NCBI RefSeq assembly: GCF_022343685.1
Contig: NZ_CP092123.1
Coordinates: 2,294,001 to 2,358,000, forward strand
Length of the DNA: 64,000 nucleotides
Source of the DNA: Marinobacterium sediminicola
Lineage (GTDB): Bacteria; Pseudomonadota; Gammaproteobacteria; Pseudomonadales; Balneatricaceae
Direction of reading: 5' to 3'
The notes under the pieces were generated by a model that saw only the letters and a program-made list of their open reading frames with translations, was not told where the DNA came from and did not search any database. The position numbers and the translations under genes are program-made. Each line of letters starts with the position of its first letter. The first letter of the stretch is position 1. Below are positions 46,068 to 54,421 of the stretch, in pieces.

Positions 46068-46515
46068 CGGTTATCCCTGTCTGAGCCTGCAAAAGGGCAA
46101 ATACCATGCAGATTATACGCAAAAACCGGGCCAGATTATTTCCCCACCGGAATGCATATTGATTAATACTAAGTATCGCCGCTACATGGTCAAAAAATCA
46201 ACAATCAATTACCCGTATATATCGGCAACCTTTTGCCGCAATTTAGCTTTTTTCTTTAATTTTCAGTCAGATATTTTGCCAAGGACTGCATGTTTTTGCC
46301 GCCCACGGCAGCAAAAGAATCAGTCCCGTACATTTTCATGCTGCAAGACCAGATCCTGAATAACGATGATTGATCATTTTTTTATTTTGATTAGACGCGA
46401 ATAAATCAAAATTAGATATTGATTTTAACGATCGATTTTAGTTTTTCTGAACTTTCACGTTGCGCTCACACAGGCTGGCCGAAACTGTACAGATCGTGCT
46501 TTTCGGGACAAAACC
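46068..46515. other. AT-rich divergent intergenic region between ftsA and eptA
   Basis: About 450 bases without a credible gene, clearly AT-rich from about 46140 to 46470. It must carry the promoters for ftsA (leftward) and eptA (rightward). A direct repeat GATTTTA occurs at 46421 and 46434, which could be a response-regulator site for eptA, but its 13-base period is not the usual 11. No ftsQ remnant is visible. Confidence 0.6.
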
Positions 46516-48213
46516 ATGACAAAAAAATGTTCAGCACCCGCACTCCGTATATGGCCTACTGCTCTGCACCCTGTTTCAATGAGTGTCTGCATCACCTTGA
46601 TGCTTTGTCTGTTCTACAATGAGCCTCTCTGGCAGTTGATCCTTGATCAACCGTACGAATCGGTAACAGACCGCTGGCTCTTTGCGACTGCCTTCCTGAG
46701 CTTTCTCGCAGCCGTGATACAGCTTTTTATCGGGTCTATGGCCTGGCCAAGGCTGGTCAAACCTCTGGCCATTTTTCTGCTGCTCAGTGCTGCCGCTGTC
46801 AATTACTTCATGGAAAGCTACGGCATCCTGATTGACAAGAGCATGGTACAAAATCTGTTCGAAACCGACGCTGCTGAAGCCTCTGATCTAATCAGCACTG
46901 AGCTTGTCAGCCATCTGCTGTTCAAAGGACTCTTGCCAGCCGTGATCGTAATGCTGGTTCCGATCAGACGAACCACCCTCAAATCCCAGCTCACCGCTCA
47001 GGGCCTGAGTCTGCTGTTTTGCATCACGTTGATCGGTCTCAATACTGCTCTGCTGTACAAGGATTACTCATCCCTGTTTCGCAACCATCGGGAAATTCGC
47101 AACCTGGCAGTACCATCGAACTACCTTTATTACAGCGCACGTTATCTCGCCGGTGCTTATGACCCTGTTAGCCGACCATTTCAGCCGCTGGGAATGGATG
47201 CCGTCCAACGCGTTGAGACAGGCCGTCAGAAGCCCGACCTGCTGATTGTGGTACTGGGAGAAACCGCTCGAAGCCAAAACTTTTCCCTGAACGGTTATGC
47301 CCGCCCCACCAACCCGGAGCTGGAAGCGCGCTCCGTGGTCAGCTTCCGAAACGTCGAAGCCTGCGGCACCAGCACAGCCATCTCCGTTCCCTGCATGTTT
47401 TCACTGCTGGGCCGCGCGCACTATGAAGCACAAACGGCCAGCCATCAGAGCAACGTACTGGATGTACTTCAGCAAGCGGGCATCAACGTGCTTTGGCGAG
47501 ACAACAATTCCGGCTGCAAGGGCGTTTGTGAGCGGGTCCCCCATGAAAGCACCCAACAACTCATTCCCGAACATGACTGTGATACTGAAGAATGCTTCGA
47601 CGAACAACTTCTTGAAGGCCTCGACAAGTGGCTTGATCAGCAATCAGGTTCCACGATGGTCGTGTTGCACCAGAAAGGAAGTCACGGGCCTTCCTATTAC
47701 AAACGCATACCCAAGGGTTATGAGACCTTTACTCCCGTGTGCACCAGTAATCAGTTGCAAAGCTGTTCGAAGGAAACCATTACCAACGCTTATGACAACA
47801 GTATCCGTTACACCGACCACCTGTTGAGTCAGATCATCGACTTGCTGCAGGATCAGGGGGAGCGCTACACCACAGCGATGGTGTATATCTCGGATCACGG
47901 AGAGTCGCTGGGTGAAAACAACCTTTACCTGCACGGCATGCCCTGGTTGATTGCCCCGGAAGAGCAGAAAAAAATCCCCTTGATAACCTGGCTGTCGGAT
48001 GACTTCCAACAGTCACATCAGCTACCGGTGAGTTGCCTGCAGTCGCATAAGGAACAACCGCTGAGTCATGACTACCTGCCACACTCACTGCTCGGGCTGC
48101 TGAACGTCAACACCAGCGTTTATAAACGGGAACTGGATCTGTTCGCAGATTGCAGAGCCGGCAAGAACCGGCTGGCAGGACATGCCGGGACTCTCACGAC
48201 CCAAGGCAGCTAA
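46516..48213 (+). CDS. eptA: Lipid A phosphoethanolamine transferase (EptA/MCR family)
   Basis: A 565-residue protein with five N-terminal transmembrane helices and a periplasmic alkaline-phosphatase-fold domain. The nucleophile is Thr250 in VVLGETARSQ, followed by the Cys-rich disulfide regions (EACGTSTAISVPCM, NSGCKGVCERVPHES) and metal ligands in VYISDHGESLGE. It adds phosphoethanolamine to lipid A, lowering negative charge and polymyxin binding. GGGA precedes the ATG. Its end overlaps the convergent histidine kinase gene by 4 nt. The adjacent two-component system probably regulates it. Confidence 0.93.
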   Translation: MTKKCSAPALRIWPTALHPVSMSVCITLMLCLFYNEPLWQLILDQPYESVTDRWLFATAFLSFLAAVIQLFIGSMAWPRLVKPLAIFLLLSAAAVNYFMESYGILIDKSMVQNLFETDAAEASDLISTELVSHLLFKGLLPAVIVMLVPIRRTTLKSQLTAQGLSLLFCITLIGLNTALLYKDYSSLFRNHREIRNLAVPSNYLYYSARYLAGAYDPVSRPFQPLGMDAVQRVETGRQKPDLLIVVLGETARSQNFSLNGYARPTNPELEARSVVSFRNVEACGTSTAISVPCMFSLLGRAHYEAQTASHQSNVLDVLQQAGINVLWRDNNSGCKGVCERVPHESTQQLIPEHDCDTEECFDEQLLEGLDKWLDQQSGSTMVVLHQKGSHGPSYYKRIPKGYETFTPVCTSNQLQSCSKETITNAYDNSIRYTDHLLSQIIDLLQDQGERYTTAMVYISDHGESLGENNLYLHGMPWLIAPEEQKKIPLITWLSDDFQQSHQLPVSCLQSHKEQPLSHDYLPHSLLGLLNVNTSVYKRELDLFADCRAGKNRLAGHAGTLTTQGS

Positions 48214-49412
48214 AACCGGATTTCGGCCAGAAAATGCCCGTTCGCCGTCTCTGACTGGAAACGGGCACCTGCTTTTGTACACAAGTGCTCAACAATGGAC
48301 AGACCATAACCGAAGTGGTCAGTATCGAAGTCGTCTGCTCCTTCTTTTTCCGGCAACTGGTTTCGCACCGACAGCCCCTTTCCCGAGGCTCGAACCTCAA
48401 TGGCTCCCTGCCCATGGTCCTGCGCATTCCGCACCAGGTTATCCAGTACGACCGAAAGCACAAAAGGATGAATCGGCCAAAACCAGTCACCCTCCATACT
48501 CAGCACCAGCTGATCACCCAACGCCGGCGTCAGTATTTTCTGCTGTTGCAGTAACCGTTCCAGCTCTGCCCGATTGACCCCACCATGCTCAGCCTTCTGT
48601 TCTCTCGATAACCAGAGGAAGGAGTCCGTCAGTTTCTCCATACGCTCCAGAGCGTATGCCATTCGGTCCAGGGCTCGCTGCTGCATTGGTTCTGCATCAG
48701 ATGCCCCCATTTCCTGCAGCAGTCCCAGAGAGCTGCGCAAGGTCATCAAAGGGGTACGTAACTCATGGCTGGCAAAACGGGTGAAGCTTTGTTCACGCTG
48801 GATGAAATTTTGAGTCCGTTGCAAAAGCGCTGCAAACTGCCGACTTAACTCACCCAACTCATCGCTACGCTCTAACGGCTCCAATTGAGGCGACTCGGGG
48901 CTGACTCCGACAACGGCCTGCATCAATTGGCGAACCGGCACCGTCTGTTTCCAGATCAACCAGAGCGTCAATCCCATCGCACCAAACGTAAACAGCAGCA
49001 CACCACCGACGACCACCAAGGCTTCAACCGCCTCTGATTCTTCAGGTGCCACAAGCCGCTCCAGGACTGGCAGATATAGCGCGTACCGTTCACCTGTTTC
49101 CGGCTGAACACGCACCAGTACCGTTCCTCCCTGCCCCACCCTGTAAGCACCAGGAGCATCCGGTATTTGCCAACCTTCAACAGGCAAGACATTTCCGCGA
49201 TATAGCTCCACGCCGGGTATCAACTGAAGTACCTCCGCATCCAGCTGGCCAGACACAACAAGGTCAGCACGTTGCCCTATAAAGCCCTGTAACGCCTCAC
49301 TCTGCTGATCTTCGATCTGTTCGACATAGTGCCAACCCACCAGCCAATAGAGGCTGGTGAGTACAAGAGTGGAAAAATCGACCGTCAGGATTATTCGACT
49401 GGAAAACGTCAT
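48210..49412 (-). CDS. Sensor histidine kinase (PmrB/ColS-like)
   Basis: A 400-residue membrane kinase: TM1 near residues 7-28, a periplasmic domain of about 110 residues, TM2, HAMP, phospho-acceptor His in FTRFASHELRTPLM, N box NLVRNAQDHG and a glycine box FGYGLSIVEHL. Its start overlaps the response regulator stop (ATGA). Convergence with eptA suggests that it senses envelope stress or cationic peptides/metals, as PmrB or ColS do; the signal is inferred. Confidence 0.9.
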   Translation of the reverse strand: MTFSSRIILTVDFSTLVLTSLYWLVGWHYVEQIEDQQSEALQGFIGQRADLVVSGQLDAEVLQLIPGVELYRGNVLPVEGWQIPDAPGAYRVGQGGTVLVRVQPETGERYALYLPVLERLVAPEESEAVEALVVVGGVLLFTFGAMGLTLWLIWKQTVPVRQLMQAVVGVSPESPQLEPLERSDELGELSRQFAALLQRTQNFIQREQSFTRFASHELRTPLMTLRSSLGLLQEMGASDAEPMQQRALDRMAYALERMEKLTDSFLWLSREQKAEHGGVNRAELERLLQQQKILTPALGDQLVLSMEGDWFWPIHPFVLSVVLDNLVRNAQDHGQGAIEVRASGKGLSVRNQLPEKEGADDFDTDHFGYGLSIVEHLCTKAGARFQSETANGHFLAEIRF

Positions 49413-50098
49413 TGCAGCTCCTCAGGCAGGGCCAGACAGATCCCCTGCCCGCGGCGGGTATGTATCAGTGCAGAAGAAAAGGGCTTATCCAGCTGCGTCC
49501 TCAGCTGATATATCAGTGTTCTCAGAGCATCACTGTCGGGAAGAGCATCCCCCCAAATCGCCTGCTCCAACTCACTCCGGCTGACCACTCTCGGGGCTCG
49601 CGCCAACAAGTAGCGCAACAATTGAAAGGCCTGCGGAGTCAAGTTCAACAACTGACCATCACGGTGGGCCTGCTGCAATTCTACGTCGAGCTCAACCGGT
49701 CCGTGACGCAGCAGGCGGACGTGTTGGCGAGAGACTCTCTGACTTAACGCCTTAACGCGACACACCAGTTCGTCCATGGCAAACGGCTTGACCAGATAAT
49801 CGTCGGTACCGGCTTGAAACCCCCGAATTTTATCATCCAGGGTATCCAGTGCCGTCAGCATCAGGACCGGTGTTGTCACGCCCTCTCGACGCAGTTGCTC
49901 ACAGAGATTCAACCCACTCATTCGCGGCATCATGATATCAAGCACCAGCACATCGTAATGATGCTGACGACACAGGTTGAGAGCCTGAATGCCATCACGG
50001 GCACAATCTACCTCAATCCCGCGCCACTGAAGGAAGTCAGCGATACCTTCCTGAACACCAGGGTCATCTTCTGCCAGAAGAACGGTCAGCGCTGTCAT
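49409..50098 (-). CDS. OmpR-family response regulator (PmrA-like)
   Basis: A 229-residue regulator: receiver with acid pocket LAEDDP and acceptor Asp54, then an OmpR-type winged-helix domain (LTPQAFQLLRYLLARAPRVVSRSELEQAIWG). It is coupled to the kinase downstream and to the truncated PAP2 gene upstream by ATGA overlaps, so all three form one operon. The likely target is the facing eptA gene. Confidence 0.92.
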   Translation of the reverse strand: MTALTVLLAEDDPGVQEGIADFLQWRGIEVDCARDGIQALNLCRQHHYDVLVLDIMMPRMSGLNLCEQLRREGVTTPVLMLTALDTLDDKIRGFQAGTDDYLVKPFAMDELVCRVKALSQRVSRQHVRLLRHGPVELDVELQQAHRDGQLLNLTPQAFQLLRYLLARAPRVVSRSELEQAIWGDALPDSDALRTLIYQLRTQLDKPFSSALIHTRRGQGICLALPEELQ

Positions 50099-50541
50099 CT
50101 ACTTTCTCCTCGGAGGTACTCGTGCCCGATCATATCCTGGCCTTCAACCGCAACACAGGATGAGGGTTTAGCATCAAGCTTGCCAGCCAGGCACAAACTG
50201 ACCAGAACCACAGCACTGGCCAGCAGAGGTGCAAGCGACAGATAGGCCAGCTCTCGCCTCCAGCACAACAGCCGCTGCAGCCAGAAACTGACGAGATACA
50301 GCAGGATAAAGACAGACACCAGCAGGATACTGAAACGCCTTCCTCCCGTGTGTATCAGGTCTGCCGTCAGCCAATGCTCCTTCAGCAGCCATTGGCCACC
50401 CTGCTGATTAAACAGCCATTTTGCCCACCGGTAATCGAGCTGGTAGCTGGCGAGCAGCCACTGCAGGAGCAGAGCGGCTATCAGGACAGGGATAATTGAG
50501 CGAGCCCCGCCAATTGACGGGGCACAAGTATTATCTGACAT
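50095..50541 (-). pseudogene. Truncated PAP2-type (lipid A/undecaprenyl) phosphatase
   Basis: A 148-residue membrane protein that resembles the N-terminal half of PAP2 phosphatases found beside eptA and PmrAB-type genes (RWAKWLFNQQGGQWLLKEHWL, then HTGGRRFSILLVS and the RRELAYL loop). It has three or four hydrophobic helices. The frame then diverges (LDAKPSSCVAVEG instead of the usual CPWDL-type sequence) and stops at the response regulator start. The catalytic motifs KxxxxxxRP, PSGH and SRxxxxxHxxxD are all absent. GGAG precedes its ATG, so it is still translated, but it is probably inactive. A functional small membrane protein is the alternative. Confidence 0.6.
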
Positions 50542-50605
50542 CTGAACTCCCTGGACGCAAAGCCCGAATCTGGCATCAGCGGCGTGAGTTCAGCGTGAAA
50601 GCCAA

Positions 50606-52408
50606 TCAGTCCTTGGAGGCTTTCATCAGATGATCGGGCGTAAAGGCGACACAAAAACTTCCCCAGCGACGTCCGTTGACGAATAGCGGTACCGACAGGG
50701 AATTCAGAATTTCACCGGTATCCCTGATAAAGGTTTGCAGCAGGAAAGGCGAATCATGGTTGGCACGACGTTTCTCGGCCCGGGTACCATCATAAATGCG
50801 GCGATGTCGGCTGACTGCGTTATCGGTTGCGAACTCCCCTGTCATCGGTCGGGACAGACGGCTGATGTGTGCCGGGCAATAGCTGTTCAGGTCAAACGCC
50901 GAGGCAAAGAGGAAAGGTTCGTTCTCCTGTTCACAACGATCAAACAGAGGCTGCAACCGACGCTCGAAGCGGTCTACATAGCGAGTATCATATTTTTCCG
51001 GTAACTGCCCCGGGTTTGTACGCACATACTTAGTGTCAAACAGGTCCACACCCTCAGCGGCGAGGGCTTCAAGTTCCGTTTCCGTACGCTTGGCCCACTC
51101 CTGGGTTGCATGAATCAGCTGTTCAAAGCCGCCATATCCGATCGTGAAGCGAGACAGCAGCTCCTGCATCTCTTCGGTTGCACTATCCAGTTCCTGAGAG
51201 TAGCCGGTCGATACAACCATCTCTTCACGAATATCATCGGCCAGTCGCGTGATGTCAGAAACCTGTTCATGACTGCTTTGGTTGGTACAGGAAAGCTCCT
51301 CGATCGCCGCACTGATTTCATTCAGCTGACCATTGAGTGCCTCGAAATCCGTGACCAGAGTATTGAAGCGGTTGCTGGTTTCGGCAATGAAGCGATCCGT
51401 GTCGCTGACATTCTGCAGGATAACGTCGGCGCCGGTGCGAGTACTGTCAACCAGCGACACCATCTCATTGACCCGGTTATCGATCTCCACCGTTGCCGTG
51501 CTGACCTTCTGCGACAGATTCCGCACCTCATCGGCCACAACCGCAAAACCTCGGCCGGCTTCACCCGCACGGGCCGCTTCAACGGAAGCATTCAATGCCA
51601 GCAGGTTGGTCTGTTCAGAGAACCCCTGCACCAGAGACAGGATATTGATGATACTGGCCGAGTTGTCTGCCAGCTGTTCCACCACCTGCTGAAACTCACG
51701 TACGCGAGCTTCCATCGTCGCCACTTGCTCACTGACCCGTTGCAATTCAGCCGTGGACTCGCGGATCTCATCCAGGTTATGTGAGTTACGCTCAGCGATG
51801 TTCTGGGTATGGCCGGCGATATCATCAATGGCGGTCGTGGACTCCTGACTCGCCTGGAAGACCGCCTGCGCCTTGGCTACCTGTTCCTTGGCCGAGTTCT
51901 CGGCTTTCAACACGACCTGCTGCAACCGGCTCGCATTCAATGACACCTGCACACTGCGCTGACGGGTATCGGCGATCATCTGCTTCAGACTGCCGGAGAA
52001 GTGGTTGTAGCTATGTGCCATCTGAGCAATTTCATCATAGGTTTGCGCCGGCAGAGTGGCGGAGATGTCACCATCCTTGTCCTTAACAGCACTGAGCACC
52101 TGGGTCATGCTGTCGATTGGCTTAAGGAACAGGTGGCGCATAAAGAAGAGCGCGAATAACGCCGCCGCAAGCGTAATCACCAGCATCACGGCCGATAACC
52201 AACCCGTGGTCGTTGCCAGCTCAGTCAGGCGCAATTCCGCTTCAGGAATAGTATTCAACAGGCGGTTGAGTTCCTGCATTGAACTGAACAGCCAGTAGTT
52301 CAACCCGATCAGCACGAGGCTGGGAAAGATCAGGAAAAGGACATTTCCGAGTATTTTGCGGGTCAGTGTATTAAAGAAGGTTTTTTCAATACGCCGGTAG
52401 AGAGTCAT
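50606..52408 (-). CDS. Methyl-accepting chemotaxis protein with C-terminal sensor domain
   Basis: A 600-residue chemoreceptor. Two helices (about 18-40 and 70-92) enclose only about 30 periplasmic residues. HAMP follows, then the MA signalling domain with the hairpin tip [32 protein letters not shown]. After about residue 440 comes a cytoplasmic domain containing [28 protein letters not shown] and [14 protein letters not shown], a Cache/PDC-like module recurrent at MCP C-termini. Sensing is therefore probably cytoplasmic. I chose the ATG at 52408; the longer frame to 52465 lacks support. Confidence 0.9.
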   Translation of the reverse strand: MTLYRRIEKTFFNTLTRKILGNVLFLIFPSLVLIGLNYWLFSSMQELNRLLNTIPEAELRLTELATTTGWLSAVMLVITLAAALFALFFMRHLFLKPIDSMTQVLSAVKDKDGDISATLPAQTYDEIAQMAHSYNHFSGSLKQMIADTRQRSVQVSLNASRLQQVVLKAENSAKEQVAKAQAVFQASQESTTAIDDIAGHTQNIAERNSHNLDEIRESTAELQRVSEQVATMEARVREFQQVVEQLADNSASIINILSLVQGFSEQTNLLALNASVEAARAGEAGRGFAVVADEVRNLSQKVSTATVEIDNRVNEMVSLVDSTRTGADVILQNVSDTDRFIAETSNRFNTLVTDFEALNGQLNEISAAIEELSCTNQSSHEQVSDITRLADDIREEMVVSTGYSQELDSATEEMQELLSRFTIGYGGFEQLIHATQEWAKRTETELEALAAEGVDLFDTKYVRTNPGQLPEKYDTRYVDRFERRLQPLFDRCEQENEPFLFASAFDLNSYCPAHISRLSRPMTGEFATDNAVSRHRRIYDGTRAEKRRANHDSPFLLQTFIRDTGEILNSLSVPLFVNGRRWGSFCVAFTPDHLMKASKD

Positions 52409-52551
52409 AAAGGCACACTCTTTTATTGTTATCGTGCAACGGGTCTGTCGCCCATGCTTGAGCAAAAAAGAGTAATGCTGATTACGATCACTGACAACCC
52501 AAAAGTGACACAGTTTCTGATTAAAGGTGTAACGTTTTGTAAAGGCTTGTA

Positions 52552-53178
52552 TCAGCGATAGGAATAACTGACCGGCGACTCTGTCATCAGCTCTGGGCGG
52601 GCTGCAAGGTAGTCACGCAGAGAGCGCCCATCGGCGGTAAAGCTGCTGTCGAGAAAGTTGTCGAGTACATCCGCCCCCTGGCTGGCGGCCGCCTGCAGAC
52701 AAAATCCGAGGTATCGCGGGTTGGGCAAAATATCCTTGCGCCAGAGTGGCCCCTGATAGTATTGCCCGACCCGACGATGATATTCGGCTTCGGTGACGCA
52801 TTTGTTGAGGCGATAGTCCAGATCGGCGTAGCCGGTACACATTCGACCGACCGTTACCTCGCCGTTGAGATAATGCCGGGTTTCCACTTCCACCCAACGA
52901 TAGCGATGCTCACGCTCATACAACTGAAGGAAATCCTCCTCAGAGCACTCGAACTGAGCAGCGACAATCTCACAGGCCGGGTCAGGCTCTGTTGAACAGG
53001 ATGCCAATTCAAGGCTGTCAGGCGATTCGCCATGCCGGCTGATAAAAACAATCCCCACCTTGTCGAAGACCCGGCGATAGCCAGGCACTCGCACCAGACG
53101 ATAGTTTTCCAGTGCCGGTACCGTCTCCCGGGCTGAAACTTCCGACAGTAGCGAACCGAACCCGACAACAGAAATCAT
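52552..53178 (-). CDS. Gamma-glutamylcyclotransferase-fold protein
   Basis: A 208-residue protein beginning [13 protein letters not shown], the glycine-serine-leucine loop of the GGCT/ChaC-like fold, with a later Glu/Tyr-rich region ([18 protein letters not shown]). Members cyclise gamma-glutamyl compounds or have related activity; this subgroup is more like eukaryotic uncharacterised homologues. The start at 53178 is chosen over 53208 on fold grounds. It lies 4 nt after the small membrane protein gene and is probably co-transcribed. Confidence 0.7.
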   Translation of the reverse strand: MISVVGFGSLLSEVSARETVPALENYRLVRVPGYRRVFDKVGIVFISRHGESPDSLELASCSTEPDPACEIVAAQFECSEEDFLQLYEREHRYRWVEVETRHYLNGEVTVGRMCTGYADLDYRLNKCVTEAEYHRRVGQYYQGPLWRKDILPNPRYLGFCLQAAASQGADVLDNFLDSSFTADGRSLRDYLAARPELMTESPVSYSYR

Positions 53179-53182
53179 GGCG

Positions 53183-53536
53183 TCACCAGTAGTAGTAAAG
53201 AGCGGCAATGGCGGCTATCACCAGCGGCATCATCAGCACCAGCGTTTTGAAATCACCCAACAGTCGTTGAAACAAAACCACATGTATCAGCGGGAAGGTA
53301 ATGAACAGACAACTGACCGGAATCCACCAGTCCAGATGACGCACCCCGAAAGCCAACGCCCCAATCAGGGTCAAGGCCCCAAGGTTACCCGCCATGATCA
53401 CCGCCACCAGACCATTGCGACTGTTCATGAAAGCTGGACGCTGATCTTCCGGCAGCTTATTCAGTGCCCCGGCACTCAGCGCTGCAGACATTGACACCAG
53501 GCCTGTGGCCAGAAACAGATACAAGGCTTCGTACAT
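53183..53536 (-). CDS. Small four-helix membrane protein, unknown function
   Basis: A 117-residue protein (MYEALYLFLATGLVSMSA) with about four hydrophobic helices and a polar loop LPEDQRPAFMNSRNG. GGAGGG lies five bases before the ATG at 53536. I do not recognise a named family. It precedes the GGCT-like gene. Confidence 0.75.
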   Translation of the reverse strand: MYEALYLFLATGLVSMSAALSAGALNKLPEDQRPAFMNSRNGLVAVIMAGNLGALTLIGALAFGVRHLDWWIPVSCLFITFPLIHVVLFQRLLGDFKTLVLMMPLVIAAIAALYYYW

Positions 53537-53738
53537 GCTTACCCTCCGTTGACTGAAACGCGATTGTACTAGATCCGCCGTGGTTTCGTTATCCACAAAT
53601 CTGAACCCATGTTCTCGGAGCGCATAAAGATTCCTCTCTGGTCGGTCCAGACACCGACACCTCAACGGCAGGGAGGTAAAGACACCTCCTTAAGTGGTAG
53701 AATGCAGTCTTTTATTGCTTGTTTCAGGTCGTACCCAA

Positions 53739-54380
53739 ATGCCCGAATTTCTCGTCGACGAGACCATTGAAGACTACGCATTCGTAAACACCAGTGCTGA
53801 ACCACCGCTGCTGCAGGAGCTGATCGATCAGACCAACCAGAATATGGGCTGGCCGCAGAAACTGTCAGGCCGACTGGTTGGACGTACACTGAAAATGCTG
53901 ACGGCGCTGGCTCAGCCCAAAAATGCGCTCGAGATTGGCATGTTCACCGGTTATTCGGCACTCTCCATCGCGGAAGGCATGCCTGAAGACGGAAAACTGA
54001 TCTGCTGCGAAACCAATCCACGTGCAATCGAGTTTGCCAAGGGCTTTTTCGATCGCAGTGAGCACGGCCACAAGATCGAGGTAATTTTCGGGCGAGCACT
54101 CGACACGATCGAGAGCCTCGATATGGAGCTTGACTTCACATTCATCGACGCCGACAAGCGTAACTACCTGAACTACTATGAACGGGTGAAAGAGATGACC
54201 CGCCCTGGCGGTTTGATTGTGCTCGACAATGTGCTCTGGTCCGGCAAAGTGGTTCAGCCCGAGTCTGAAATCGATGATATCCTGGTCGAAACCAACCGCC
54301 GTATCGCCGCCGATCCTGACGTAGAGAATGTGTTCCTGACCGTTCGGGACGGCCTTAACGTCGTTCGCAAGCTCGGCTAG
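53739..54380 (+). CDS. SAM-dependent O-methyltransferase (family 3, CCoAOMT-like)
   Basis: A 213-residue soluble Rossmann methyltransferase. ALEIGMFTGYSALSIAEGMP is the SAM loop, ICCETNP the ribose-binding acidic position, and FTFIDADKRNYLNYYE the metal-binding Asp region. This matches the caffeoyl-CoA/catechol O-methyltransferase-like family. The ATG at 53739 starts MPEFLVDETIEDY, typical of the family, with aggt upstream. The acceptor is unknown. It ends 41 nt before ydbH. Confidence 0.9.
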   Translation: MPEFLVDETIEDYAFVNTSAEPPLLQELIDQTNQNMGWPQKLSGRLVGRTLKMLTALAQPKNALEIGMFTGYSALSIAEGMPEDGKLICCETNPRAIEFAKGFFDRSEHGHKIEVIFGRALDTIESLDMELDFTFIDADKRNYLNYYERVKEMTRPGGLIVLDNVLWSGKVVQPESEIDDILVETNRRIAADPDVENVFLTVRDGLNVVRKLG

Positions 54381-54421
54381 CGGAAGAAGCCGGGACTCAG
54401 GGCCGAGTTCGAGGAGGCTGA

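Noticed and set aside
46068-46515. Remnant of ftsQ before ftsA
   Set aside because: All frames on the minus strand are broken by stops and no POTRA-like sequence is visible.
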